Assembly: GCA_032718475.1 (NCBI GenBank)
Contig: JAUCBJ010000777.1
Span: 1-64,000 of the forward strand
DNA: 64,000 nt
DNA from: Nemertoderma westbladi
Lineage: Eukaryota; Xenacoelomorpha; Nemertodermatida; Nemertodermatidae
Direction of reading: 5' to 3'
Under the pieces are notes generated by a model, which saw only the letters and a program-made list of their open reading frames with translations, was not told where the DNA came from and ran no database searches. Shown piece after piece: positions 11,285 through 22,511 of the stretch. How positions within the stretch are numbered: position 1 is the first letter of the stretch; each line of letters starts with the position of its first letter. Made by a program: the position numbers and the translations under genes.

Positions 11285-12588
11285 CTACTACTAGGATCGG
11301 CATCCTGCATTGCAGCTGCATTTTTAAGAATGCTGTGCCGGCTTGTCAACAAAATTGCACCGCCACAACTCCCTATCACCCATGACATTTGCTAGATCAT
11401 CCGCATCTTCAAGGCCAGTGTCCTTTAAGATGCGTCTCAAGAAAGTCATGGGCTGTCCACCATGCTTATTCACTCCATGAGGCTGCCAAAGTACAAGATT
11501 ATGCACTGGCTGGTCCTCACGGCGAAAGCAATGTCCTGCAAAGCGGAGGCGATTTTGTTCTAGTGTCAAGCTTGGGGGAACCAATGAGACACCTCCAATG
11601 TTATATAGTGTCTGGTTGGAGATGTGTGCATTGTACTTACACAATGAACCCGGCGTAGCATTCTTGTGAATGTGCCATCCAGAGATTTGGTGTCCTCAGC
11701 AGTTAGAGCCCAGCATGGACTCCCGTAGAGGAGTACTGGAACTACTGCTGCACTAAATAATCGGACCTTAAGTTTCCGATTAATTCTCGGTTACTTCCAA
11801 ATCCTGGAAAACCTATTCAAGGCTGCCCATGCCTTTCCCTTACGTATTCGAAGGTCCTCACCTGACTTCCGGATCCATGATCCCAGGTAACAGAAGTCGT
11901 CCACATGCTCAAGCATACCATCCGTTGAGCTTATACTCATCCAATCAGAGACTTGATGAGGACTTTCAAAGTTAACTGTCAAAATTTTGGTCTTTCTGGA
12001 GTTAATAAAAAGACCAACACTAGAAGCAGCATGTTCTAATGAGCTGAGGAGCTCCCTCTAATGATTCTGAGAGTACTCCTAAGTCATCAGCAAAGTCTAG
12101 ATGAGTTAGGTACTTGGCAGGATTTCCTCGACTTCTGGAGCCAGTAGGTGGAGTTATCATGAGCCCATCATCATTATGATGATCTAAGGACATGCGTAGA
12201 ACATATTCAACCACAATAATGAACAAGAATGGTGCAAGTGTGTCTCCTTGGAGGACGCCCCATAACACTTCAAATGGTTCTGTGTCACCGTCAACAGTAG
12301 ACACAAATGTTGTCGAACCATCATATACTGATCTTATTGCTGCAATAATTTCATCAGGAATCCCATATAATGAAAGTATGCTGAACATACGTGAGCGAGA
12401 CACTGAATCAAAGGCCTTGAAGAAGTCAACAAAGATAACAGCCAGATGCCTGTCTTTCCTTTTTGATAATTCTTAAATTATCCTTCTAAGTGCCAAAATG
12501 GGCTCCATGGTCCCACGACCTTTACGGAACCCATTCTGATTTCAACAGAGCAGTCTCTCAATGGGATCCCTGATGCGATTTAATAGAA
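11285..12588 (-). mobile_element. LINE family A copy, truncated and frameshifted
   Basis: The 3' end (TAG repeats, plus-strand ACTACTACTAGGATCGG) abuts the minisatellite. Minus-strand pieces read the C-terminal tail (11324-11644), the YLGSWIRKSGED thumb (11791-11982) and RT core with AFDSV, GVLQGDTLAPFLF and LDFADDLGVL (12020-12440). Frameshifts and a small deletion near 12050 break the frame. The 5' truncation is in the RT fingers near 12588. Confidence 0.85.
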
Positions 12589-13084
12589 TAGGCTTGACTT
12601 TTCTGTGCGTACATAAAAATAGTCTGAATACCGGGTCTCTGAGGGTGTATTGATCTTCGTTTAATATAATGTCACCTAGACTATGCTTGTTTTTCTTTGC
12701 ATGGATGGGTAATAATAGCTTAAATTGATATCTGCACATAATACAATATGAAATAGTGTTGAGATCGATTAAAATTGCAAGCCTGGGCAGAATCTAACTA
12801 TAGTTGACCTTTCTGTATCTGGGCTACGTAATTTTGTATAGTAGAGTTAAGCAGATATCCAGGTGGTGCAAAATGATGAGTCCAATTTTCCTAAGACTAA
12901 AATGTGTATAAAAAGAAGGCCTGATGCGCAATCTTATAGTCTTACAATGCTTTAAACTTGACCTTTTTGCAATTAATACCTGAATACAGCAATACAGCAA
13001 TAAATTTTTCATAATAACCCTATTTTTCAAAGTAATCAATCTTAATTTTAGCTGTTGGAGTATTATAGTAAATATTTTCGTTAT
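12589..13084. other. Gene 1 intron, no feature recognised
   Basis: AT-rich; no supported ORF or repeat. Confidence 0.5.
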
Positions 13085-15945
13085 TGTTTTGACGTTTTGT
13101 TTAGTACCGATAACTCTCTTTATAATCACATTTAATATTCTGCATTTTATCAACACAATGCCCCAACTGTGTAAGTACAAAATCGCCACATGTAATGTAC
13201 AATCATTCGCAACTGGATGCTTAGGGCTGGTAACCCAAGACATGCGGGAGCACCAGATTCACCTTCTAGCTATCCAAGAAACATGGTGGCCAGAAGGAGG
13301 AACTTTCAATTGAGAAGGTTTTACCGTTATATCTTCACCTGCAGATCCATCAGATTACCAACACCGAAAGGGCACTGGTTTTATTGTTTTAACTCTCAAG
13401 TCGGCAACCGAATATCAAACCCCCAGGATTATCATATTATAGGTCTTGCAAATTTCCCCAATCGCAACAATAATGGGGATCTGCTCGTAGAATTCTGCAG
13501 ACAACATCAGCTAGCATGTACTGGAACCACCATTACAAACTAAAGATGATGACATTTATCTCACCAAGTGTACCATACCCTGACAGAAACCCTTGGTATG
13601 TCTTGGACTTCATTATCTGCCCAAAACCAATTAGAAAAAACTAATAACTTTTATGGAATCTATTCCTAAAACCAATCACTTCTCGGATCACTACCCCCTC
13701 ACTGCTGATATCCATTTCCGTATTCGCCATTAGTCAGAGGCCCCACCAGCACCATCAAAACGTCAACTGGATTCACTCCTGCAAGAAGACACCAGAAAGG
13801 AATACCAAGACACTTTGGACTCTACTCTAGATAGCATTCCATCAACTAGATCATCCTTATCCAACTTGCCACAACGTAAATCAAACAATCAATGGAAGAA
13901 AATACAAACTGCATTCACCTCAGCTAAAGATACCCTGCCTCTAACCACACATGGTACTAAACGTCCGCTAAGTGTTGAAACTACAGATATAATACAAAAC
14001 CGAAAACAGATTCGTCTAGACATCTCCCAAAACCCAAACAATACAGACCTCAAATCCAAATCACACCAGAAGAACTAAAACCCTGTTCTAGAAAAGCTAA
14101 ACATGCTCCTGCTCAAACTCTATAACCATATCCTAGAGACAGGAGAAGTTCCTGGTGACTGGGGGAAAAGGAATATTGTGACTCTACCAAAGAAAGGAGA
14201 TACACGTCACTGCAACAACATTCGTGGCATCAGCTTGTTATCCATTCCCCTAAAGATCTGCTCATACATCTTGCTATCCATGCTAAATACATCACTCAGA
14301 GGACGAATATCAGAATCTCAGGCAGGATTCCACAAAGGTCGGTCATGCTCAGACCACATATTCACAGTTCACCAGCTTCTGTCAATCCACCTACAACACA
14401 GTCTCCCTTTCACCTTCACCTTCACTGATTATTCCAAAGCATTCGACTCTCTATACCGCCCCTACATTCTACGACACATCCCAGATGGCATCCCAGAGAA
14501 AGTTGTCACCATAATAAGAAACATGTATAGAAAAGACAGTGCACGAGTCAGAAGTGCCAGAAGAACAACCTAACTCTTTCCCAATCACAACAGGAGTTAG
14601 ACAGGGTTGTATCCTCTCACCTTTCCTTTTCATCTTGGCTCTTGACTCTAAACGAAGTTTGAAACCATCTTAATGAAACAAGTACACAGTCTGGGATTAA
14701 ATACAAGAGCGATCATAACATCCTCCACACTCTCACAAATGTTTCATATGCTGATGACATCACACTCCTGGATGAATCAAACCTGCAAGCACAAGCCCAC
14801 CTGGATGAGCTGGCAAGATCATCTGCCCCACTCGGACTTAATATCAACATATCTAAAACGAAAACAGTGACTGTCAACTCACCAGTGACAAACCTTACCC
14901 TAGATGGCAGATAAATTGAAAATATAACCTCCTTCAAACTTCTTGGTGCCCAAATAAATTCCAAAAACGACCTCGTGGAAACCAGAAAGGCAAGAATTAG
15001 CAAAGCAGCATATGCATTCCATCTCCTTAAAAACATATGGAAAGATAGAAACCTATGTCTCAATATAAAAGTCCGCGTCTACAACGCCATGGTCAGATCT
15101 GTTTTGCTTTATGGACTGGAAACCATACCATCGTCTAAAACCAGCAACATAGTGAAGGACGCAACTGACAGAAAGTTCTTAAGACGGATTGTAAAATCTA
15201 CATGGGACGAGATAATTACAAATGTTAAAGTTTATGTGAGGTCACAACTCCGACCAATATCAAATATCCTAAAAGAACGTCGACTAAACTGGTTCGGTTA
15301 CATATCCAGGATGGAAAATGAACGTATTCCAAAGTCACAAGTAAACCCTAGGCCAGCTACTGACCACCCAAAAAGAATAGGAAGACAACCGACCAGCTAC
15401 CTTCAAACAATTATAAATGACGCTTTACCCTTCCGTCTAAAAGAAATCTGGACGTTTGCAGATCAAAAAGTGTCTTACAAGAAGCTGATACACTCACACA
15501 CCCAATAACTTATATGGTAAGTCTCACCCCACACCTCCATTTCTTATTCACAATATACATTTTACAGTATTCTACGCATTCTCAGATATCCTGCTACTAT
15601 TCACGTCAACATATAATCAATACACCTTCAACCTCTTTCACCCCCCCCCCCCCATGCACGCCTACCCCAATCACTCTACCACTATTATACTACTATCCCT
15701 TCTAACCATTAACCCCCCCCCCCCCCCTCCCTTACCTCTATGTCTACTACTAACCACTTACGGGTAGTTGTGCGTGGTAGAACCACCCTGACCCATCTTC
15801 AGAGGATGTGGTGATTGGCAGGTTGATGCCTGCAGCATTATATAATCACTGGAATATATATTGCAACCTATCAATAGTCTTTTTTGGTTGGTTAGTTTGG
15901 TTGGTCAAATTTTTTCGAAGGGTGCTAATGGAATAAATAATAAAT
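13085..15945 (+). pseudogene. Nearly full-length APE-type LINE, frameshifted
   Basis: Starts with an endonuclease domain from the ATG at 13158 (YKIATCNVQSFATG; catalytic Glu in AIQETWW; FSDHYPL motif near 13680), then a linker, then RT: WGKRNIVTLPKKGDTRH and IRGISLLSIPLKI (14103 onward), FTDYSKAFDSLYR, GVRQGCILSPFLF (about 14600), and YADDITLLDE (about 14745). The C-terminal region (14975-15508) has LLYGLETI and LNWFGYISRMENERIP. At least five frame breaks make it inactive. The 3' UTR has C-runs (15641-15653, 15714-15728) and ends with AATAAATAATAAATG. It is a different family from A; domain order suits RTE-like or related clades. Confidence 0.8.
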
Positions 15946-16350
15946 GCAACTAGACATACTAACCTTGTATTTTTCGGTGGAAAGTTCAAAATTTAATGCT
16001 AAAAATTTGGAAAATCCATCCAATAGAACAATTGATTCCAACAACCTGTTTCTCGCATTATAGGCGTTTATAGGGTTTCTGAATTCAATGGAATACAAAT
16101 TTGCACGAGAGATCTCAAACTTGTATTTTTAAGATCTGGATGCTATTGGTGCTAGCACCAAATTTGCTATATTTATTATGCCTTAAAATATGACTTGAGC
16201 ATAGATTTGAATTTGAATTTGAAATGTATTGCATTAGAAACAGTGCCCCAGAAAACATAAATAGGTAAATTTATAGCATGGGGTTCACACTGAAAAGTTC
16301 TGGTTACTTATATGTTTCATTTTGTGTCAACATAGAGATAGAGGCCTAAG
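15946..16350. repeat. Dispersed repeat related to the 39.3-40.9 kb element
   Basis: Shares the CTTGTATTTTTCGG, GTGCTAGCACCAAATTTG and TCTGAATTCAATGGAATA words with the tandem core at 39600-40420, and AATGTATT.CATTAGAA...CCCAGAAAAC...AATTTATAGCAT...CTGGTTACTT with 40415-40560. It is a second, shorter copy inside the gene 1 intron, with no clear terminal repeats here. Confidence 0.65.
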
Positions 16351-16455
16351 AGAGTTAGTGAATCTGTGTTTTAATTATTTTCTAAATTTTCTAAACTAAA
16401 TCATAACTAATAGTGTAGTATTACTTTATTTTATTTATTTCATTTATTTTCATAG

Positions 16456-16592
16456 AGACATGTGGTCCAGATGTCAACCCACCACCCCCAACGATACCAC
16501 CAGCCACAATAGATCCAAACATCCAGTGCTCAGATCCCAGATGTTATACAATCTCTCCATTGCCATTATTTTGTTTGGATTGCTTTATTTAA
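16456..16592 (+). CDS. Gene 1 exon 2: mature Cys-rich peptide
   Basis: A pyrimidine-rich tract and TTTTCATAG acceptor precede the exon. In the frame set by exon 1 it encodes 45 residues: ETCGPDVN, a Pro/Thr/Ile linker (PPPPTIPPATIDP), then CSDPRC and CYTISPLPLFCLDCFI, ending at TAA (16590-16592). The five cysteines are spaced C-x21-C-x4-C-x9-C-x2-C. Exon 2 of gene 2 encodes the same plan; over the last 15 shared codons four changes are synonymous and one is not, the mark of selection on protein. The odd Cys count allows one free Cys or a dimer (inference). An overlapping 66-codon ORF in another frame (16460) is stopped in gene 2 and is not the conserved frame. Not recognised; it could be an effector, signalling or antimicrobial peptide, without evidence for any. 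Confidence 0.78.
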
Positions 16593-16929
16593 CTATGGAC
16601 TCTATCTATAACTTCAAACGTCATGAAGAAAGTTTAATGAAACTTTTTCACAAACAGTAGTTCAGTACACACTGGTAACGAATGTTCGCCAGATGTCACC
16701 AGTATATAAAATACTGTAACAATTATATACAGTAGGTATACTGTAGTGCCAGTAGCTCTGCCTTATTGCGCCTCATTGCTAGACCACTAAGAAGTCAGGA
16801 GGCCAAACAATCTCTTCTTCAAATTTCATTTAATATTATTAAGATACGTTGAAATTTTTTTTTTGGTGGGGGGGGGGGGGGGGGGGGGGCTGGGGGGTGG
16901 CTGGAACCAAGGAATTATTATTGTTATTG
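16593..16929 (+). other. Gene 1 probable 3' UTR
   Basis: The start aligns with the gene 2 3' flank (TAACTAT.GACTC directly at the stop; GTAACGAATGTT further on). It contains a T9 run followed by more than 20 G (16857-16889). Confidence 0.55.
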
Positions 16930-16935
16930 AATAAA
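16930..16935 (+). terminator. Candidate poly(A) signal of gene 1
   Basis: AATAAA, 338 bases after the stop codon; the first canonical signal on this strand after exon 2. Confidence 0.45.
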
Positions 16936-17093
16936 GTATTATATTCCATGTAAAGAAGTTGTCAGAAACGGAATATCGTCATACACTGTCCAATACCAAC
17001 ACAATAAAGAGATATACCGACCGGGTATTTCTCTTCAACTAAAATTTTAAAAAGTACAACATAAAAGCATGATACTGTATTAAGATGACAAAA

Positions 17094-17225
17094 TGGAGGA
17101 GTACCTCAGTTGGTTGAACGCTGGGCCTGCAATCTGTTGTTAGTAGGTTTGAGCCCCACCAGGGTCCACTCAGACTTTCAACCTCTAGGGTCGATAAAAT
17201 GAGTAACAGTTAAATTACTGGTAGC
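17094..17225 (+). mobile_element. tRNA-derived SINE
   Basis: The head has a pol III A-box-like TACCTCAGTTGG and a B-box-like GGTTTGAGCCCC spaced as in a tRNA. The body contains GGGTCGATAAAATGAGTAACAGTT, a motif of the kind seen in tRNA-derived SINEs of marine invertebrates. It runs directly into a minisatellite. Confidence 0.65.
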
Positions 17226-17228
17226 AAA

Positions 17229-17700
17229 GCGAGGGATAGGAGTAGCGCCCACTCCTACCTTCGGGTAGCAGATAGGAGTAGCGCCCACCCCTATCTTCGG
17301 GTAGCAGATAGGAGTAGCAGCACCCACCCCTACCTTCGCGTAGCAGATAAGAGTAGCACCCACCCCTACCTTCGGGTAGCATAGGAAGGAGTAGTGCGGG
17401 TCCCTACCTTCGGGTAGCAGATAGGAGTACCTCCTACCTCTACCTTCGGGTAGCAGATATGTGTAATGAATGCCCACCCATAGCTTCCGGTTTTGGGTAC
17501 CATAGGAGTAGCGCACACACCTATGTACATTCAGGTAGCAGATAGGAGTAGCACCACCCCTACCTTCGGGTAGCAGATATGAGTAGCGCCACCCCTACCT
17601 TCGGGTAGTAGATAGGAGTAGCACCACCCCTACCTTCGGGTAGTAAATAGGAGTAGTGCACCCCTACCTTCGGGTAGTAGATAGGAGTAGCGCCTGGTAG
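17229..17700 (+). repeat. Minisatellite of UUCG-tetraloop hairpins
   Basis: About 13 units of 34-38 bp with consensus GATAGGAGTAGCGCCCACCC then CTACCTTCGGGTAGCA. CTACCTTCGGGTAG is a perfect 5-bp stem closed by C(TTCG)G, the extra-stable UUCG tetraloop if transcribed from +. Eight copies are perfect, and several variants keep the stem. Confidence 0.85.
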
Positions 17701-17709
17701 TAGGAACAG

Positions 17710-18666
17710 TGGATCGAATTTTCTGCATTGTTGGTGATTGCAAATTCGTACCGTATTCGCAAATTCGCAAATAACGACTTTGTATGTGATGACTCATTCA
17801 TGCAATCTTTCATGCTTCTGAGCTTTGTCAAGTTCGTGCACTCTCAACATCACTGTCTAGAATCTGATGTTGTGGAAAACCATCAGCTTTGTAACCATGG
17901 TGATAAAGAATTTCTCCAGGAGCTACTCCAGTAGATGGATGTGGTGTGGCTCAGTAACTGGATAGAGCCTTGGATATGGCACCCTCCATTGGTTGGCCAG
18001 TGTGAAGTGCTATTTTACTTGCCTTACCAAGAGGCTTCATAATTCTTTCTTATTCTTATTTTTTCATATTCTTTATGTTGAATAATACCACGGTTCTTAC
18101 AAAATGTGTCACAGGCCAATGAATTAAACGGTGGGCCATTATCAGACTGCTGTAACTCCGGATTCCTGTAGTTGTCATAGATATTACCAAGTGAACTTAA
18201 TACAAGCTCAGCTGCCATTAATTTCAGTTGATACCATCAGTGACCACCAAGACATGTTTACCACCTGGTTCTGGACCAAAAAGATCAACATTGGAATCTT
18301 GCCATGCCTGATCTGGTGTGTGTAGAGCTGTCTGATGGGCTACATAGCCTTTACTTGTAAATAGTTGACATCCTGTGCAGGCAGCAACCTTTTATTCAAG
18401 AGAGGAAACCAAAAGTGTGAGCGGATTCTCCGCTTCAGAGCAGATGATCCAGGATGTCCTCCTTGGTGAGGTATATCAATATTGGAAATCCAGAGAACCT
18501 TAGGCAATATTATCCGGTCATCCTTTAGTATCAGAACCAGTATCAGAAGTTGATAAGTTAGCCAGAAATTGACGATATGGTCAATAAGCATAAACAATAA
18601 GCTCAACAATACTGCAAAATGTACTTGTAGGGCAGTGGGCTGTACTATGCACAACCTGAACAGCAC
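17710..18666 (-). pseudogene. Ty3/Gypsy integrase remnant
   Basis: Minus-strand pieces of an LTR retrotransposon integrase, which inserts element DNA. The zinc-binding N-terminal region reads ILPKVLW, PHQGGHPGSSALKRRIRSHFWFP (18340-18666). The catalytic core follows with SDNGPPFNS and FCKNRGI (18024-18218, second catalytic Asp). A downstream ATGVAPGEIL segment (near 17930) matches the region after the core. The second Cys of the zinc motif appears lost and several frameshifts break the ORF. 17936-18003 is an unrelated insertion. No LTRs, RT or protease are seen, so this is a fragment. Confidence 0.7.
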
Positions 18667-18766
18667 TACCAGATTGCAAATTTTCTAAACTTTATTATTA
18701 ATCACACTAACTACAATATAACTTATTACTCATCCTTGTAATAAGCTATTAATCTACAGTATCTCT

Positions 18767-19440
18767 ATGGGTTCTCGCAATATGTCAAAGATGAGGACAG
18801 ACTCTAGTCAACTTATCCTGGATGGTCTGGAGAGTTTAAAACAAGGTCAGCTAGACTTAAATAATAAACTTATCTCAGTTCAAGACAAATTACACGCAGC
18901 CCTTATTGAAATAAACATTCGAACGATTGCATTGTCCAACTGCAAAGCGAGGTTACATCTCCCAAGGAAGAAAACCTGGCAATCAAACATAATAATTACG
19001 CTCTTGAACAATATGGCAGGCACCATCTACCACATGCCAAAATCGGATAACCATATAGCTGAACGCTCTCATTTAGAGGGAGCCCTGGTTTCACTAGGGA
19101 TATCAATGGATGAAGTTGATGTCTACCATCAGTTGGGTACAAAAAGTCCACCCAATAGCCGTGAAACAAGCCACCCACGACTGTGACCGCTAATCTTATG
19201 ATTTTTTGGTCACAGTAGCTGGGTAAAGGCTTTAATGAAGAAGAAATCCTTGGCATAGCCCCTAACGCTGTCTGAGCATCTTACACCAATTCGGGTCGGA
19301 ATCTTAGCCCGATGCTGTAGTCTCTTGGTTGAGGGTTTGATCCATTCGTATTTCATGATGAATGGAAATGTAAACATGCGGATTAAGGAGAAGTCTCGTA
19401 GCATAATGATCAACACTGCGGATGCCTACCGCGCATTATT
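18767..19440 (+). pseudogene. Possible LINE ORF1 remnant
   Basis: An ORF at 18767-19186 begins MGSRNMSKMR, then has a coiled-coil-like stretch (LESLKQGQLDLNNKLISVQDKLHAA), and later LVSLGISMDEVDVYHQLGTK, resembling the RNA-binding part of LINE ORF1 proteins (a Leu-Gly-Ile ... His-x-Leu-Gly pattern). The rest to about 19440 is broken by stops. The assignment rests on layout only. Confidence 0.35.
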
Positions 19441-20268
19441 GTCGAACCTTGGTTAACCACCTATATGACATTTATGACTGAAGGACGCGATGAGAATCGA
19501 AAGTCCTCCCCCAGTTGCTCACCAATGCAGTCCAACACCGCTCTGCCAAGATCTCCTTGTGGGTCGTGTGGCAGCTGATATAGTCCCCTCGTACTGGGTG
19601 ACCTTGTCTCAGTTGCTGAATCCTAATAGAATCCTTCTATTAAATTTCTTCTTGAATCAATACTTATGCTGATATTCCTTGCTTAACAGGTTCATGTTTT
19701 ATGGTAAAGTAATTTAGAATTGAATAAGTTTAATTAGGGATTATACTAAATACTTTTAACAATAGTCCTGCCTAATAGATTACATTTATGATGACATAAT
19801 CGAGAATTGAGTTACATTAAAAAAATACTCTTAGTCATCCTGCGTAATTCTGTTAATTGTGCTATATAACAGATACCTAGGGTTACGGATACAGTTAATT
19901 AGGGGTTACACACCAAATATATATACAAATATTGTAATAGTAACCTTGTCTGTGGTGGTGCCATTTTTGAAATAGTCTCGTACTATGTCAGTATGTAGCT
20001 TTGTATTATGTAGATTTTCTATTTTATGTCTGATTAGTTACTGGGATGGAAGCGTATAGTTTTATTTATGTCCGAAACGCAGTACAATTTTTGTTCTTGT
20101 ATATGATAGTTTTGTGTGATAGTTTGGTTGTTATGATACCCTCCCCCTTTCCTCTCTAGCAACCCCAACCCCCCCCCCCCCCCCCTCCCCCACCTTTTTT
20201 TTAACCTACCCTTCTAACATTCTACACTCATTATCTAGCACTCTCCCTCTACTAACCCTACTAACATT
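19441..20268. other. Non-coding; C-run at 20169-20187
   Basis: AT-rich DNA without a supported gene. A run of about 17 C precedes the LINE ORF at 20269 and may belong to its 5' UTR. Confidence 0.45.
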
Positions 20269-21307
20269 ATGAATAACACTAACTGCGATTTTTGCTCCTT
20301 AAAATTCACTGTATCTGACCTAAAACTAAAATGCGACATTTGTTATTTAACTTACCACTTTCAGTGTGGATCCTGCTTTACTCAGCAGGAGGCAAATCAA
20401 TTCATAAATACATCCCACCCCAATAACCTTTGGTGCATATATTGCTACACAAAATTATTTCCATTTGCAAGCGTCAGTGATGACGATGATAATATATTTG
20501 ACTTTGAGTCTGCTAATCTTAATATTAACAACGATTTAACTAATCCCACATTTAATGATATCGATCCAGACATTCATTTAATCAATAATATAATTTCCCA
20601 AGATTATTTCAAAAAATTTGATAAAAAATTCAGCAACTTAGATACTGCCAAATATCTCTCAGTTTTTCATGTTAATACCCAAAGTCTACCGGCTCATAAG
20701 GGCGAAATATCTGATTTTTTGGAAACAATGAATACTAAATTTGATATGATTACATTTTCAGAGACCTTTTTGTGTAATAATTCAAATTTTTCAGAAACTC
20801 AATTTCCAGGTTATGAGCTGGTATCACAGGAAACTCGGGAAACTAAACAAGGGTACTGCAAATTTTATTAGAAATGAATTTGTATGTACTGGGCGCAATA
20901 AGTTAAGAATACCCGGGCGAGAAAATTGCTGGGTTGAAGATAAACGGCCTCACCCTAATAAGTCGCTAATAATCGGTTGTCTGAATGTTTCCCAGTCAAT
21001 CGATCGCCATAATTTTATTGATAATATTGAACACTTATTATCAACGCTGGCTGATAGAGGTTATGATATGATAATAATGGGTGATATGAATATCAATCTA
21101 ATTTCAACGTGTAAATTAACCCACAATTACCTTCAAACTATAAATTCCAACGGTTTTAAACAAGTAATTAGTAATCAAACGCGTATTAAAAGTAAAAAAC
21201 CGTCCCTGTTGTATCACATCATAAACAATATCATATATATTATATATGTAATGAGGGTGTTTTTTACAGAAATTGCTGATCACTTGTACCTTCATTTTAA
21301 ATTTTAT
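20269..21307 (+). pseudogene. LINE zinc-finger plus endonuclease half, frameshifted
   Basis: Starts at the ATG at 20269 with a PHD-like Cys/His region (CDFC...CDICYLTYHFQC...CIYC), an acidic linker, then an AP-endonuclease-like domain: SVFHVNTQSLPAHKGEI, DMITFSETFL (catalytic Glu). A frameshift near 20840 continues into IMGDMNINLIS (Asp-Asn motif) and EIADHLYL (His motif). The fused zinc finger and endonuclease suggest a CR1/L2/jockey-group LINE. It ends abruptly at 21307 against a family A fragment; no RT follows. Confidence 0.75.
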
Positions 21308-22045
21308 GAGAGTAGCCTCCAACTCCAGAATCCCTCTCCCCCTCACAATCTGGCAATCCCTCTCCCCCTCACAATCTGGCTTCCCTGGTGACCCAGGGTT
21401 TGGGCCAAAAAGGTCATCAGGAAAGGGACTCAAAGAATTGTTGGCTGCTCTCTCTTCAGTAGGGGGTGAGACAGGCAGCCGGTCAGAAGATAACTGATGC
21501 CTGTGAGGCCAATTGTGTCTGGTAATTCCACTGGCCTCTAGTGGCCGGACCTCCACATTACTAATGCAATCCATAGTGGGGGTTGGGGGTGCTTTTTTGC
21601 CGAGTCAGCTCTTTGGGCAAATACAACACCCTGGTTTGCCATTCCACAGGGTGGGTGTCGCAGTGGAGTCATATATGAGGCCCATCACCCATATCTACTC
21701 TGGCGCACATGACCCACCATTGGCTGTGCAGCACATCTGCTGGGTCATGCCCTGTACCCCTGCTGCCAGGTGCAGGTCGCAGTGAACACTCTACACTCCA
21801 CTCTACTCCTGACCAGCCATTCGTAGATCACCATCTGCCTGGCCAGGCCATATACCCCTACAGCACAGTATATGGGTCCTTAATCCAGGACCAAGGGCAT
21901 CCTTATCCCAGAACGAAGGGGGTCCTAGTTACAGGACCCGATTTGCCCTAGTAATAGGGTCTATGCAGCTATAGGTGGCACCTCCTTTATGCTGCATGGA
22001 GGTGGCAAGTTTTCTTGATCAATGACCTAGAATACCTGACCTGAC
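21308..22045 (-). mobile_element. LINE family A 5'-end fragment
   Basis: Aligns throughout with 55941-56636 (same strand) and 34137-34890 (opposite strand). The outer end is the family 5' terminus (minus strand GGTCAGGTATTCTAGGTCAT). It carries the leader and the ORF start (MDCISNVEVRPLEASGITRH). A 26-base stretch is duplicated at 21330-21382. The endonuclease and RT are absent, so only the 5' end is present, which is unusual for a LINE. Confidence 0.7.
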
Positions 22046-22097
22046 CTGAAAGGGTGAAGATCTGGCATTCACACTTCAAGAATGCAGAAGTAGTAGA

Positions 22098-22412
22098 TAT
22101 CCGGCAACTACAGTCACAGACACCGACTTTGTGGATGACATCGCCCTGCTCTCTAATACGCTAGCAGATGAACAGCTTCTACTAAATAACGTGGAGAGGG
22201 CTGCTAAGGAGGTTGGATTGGACATAAATGCTACCAAGACCGAATTCATGACCTTTAATGTTAATGGAAACTAGACAACCATTGATAATAATCAACTAAG
22301 GAAGGTCGATGACTACCAGTACCTTGGATCATGGATAGAGAGTAGCAAAAAGGACATAGATGTTAGGAAAGCAAAGGCTTGGGTAGCTCTATAAAAAATG
22401 GATACCATCTGG
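22098..22412 (+). pseudogene. LINE RT fragment (diverged relative of family A)
   Basis: Reads TDFVDDIALLSNTLADEQLLLNN (catalytic VDD), GLDINATKTEFMTFN and DDYQYLGSWIESSKKDIDVRKAKAW, with an internal stop. The YLGSWI thumb resembles family A but is clearly diverged. Truncated both sides. Confidence 0.75.
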
Positions 22413-22511
22413 GAAATCATACCTTGAATTCCAACAAGGAACCAACGTTAATACCTCGGGATCTACTGCCCAAAGTTTTCTTCTTTGATATGCACAGCTC
22501 AATGACGCGGC

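Noticed and set aside
10373-11395. 340- and 260-codon ORFs rich in Pro, Thr and His
   Set aside because: They are read-through of a minisatellite with strand bias; three frames are open and the end runs into the antisense of a LINE.
16460-16660. 66-codon ORF with a hydrophobic segment overlapping gene 1 exon 2
   Set aside because: It is in another frame; the paralogous position in gene 2 has a stop right after ATG, while the frame joined to exon 1 is conserved.
17936-18003. Sequence with GTGGCTCAGTAACTGG resembling a pol III A-box
   Set aside because: No B-box at the right distance and no tRNA fold.
18131-18325. Plus-strand ORF over the Gypsy remnant
   Set aside because: Antisense shadow; the minus strand shows SDNGPPFNS and zinc-domain motifs.
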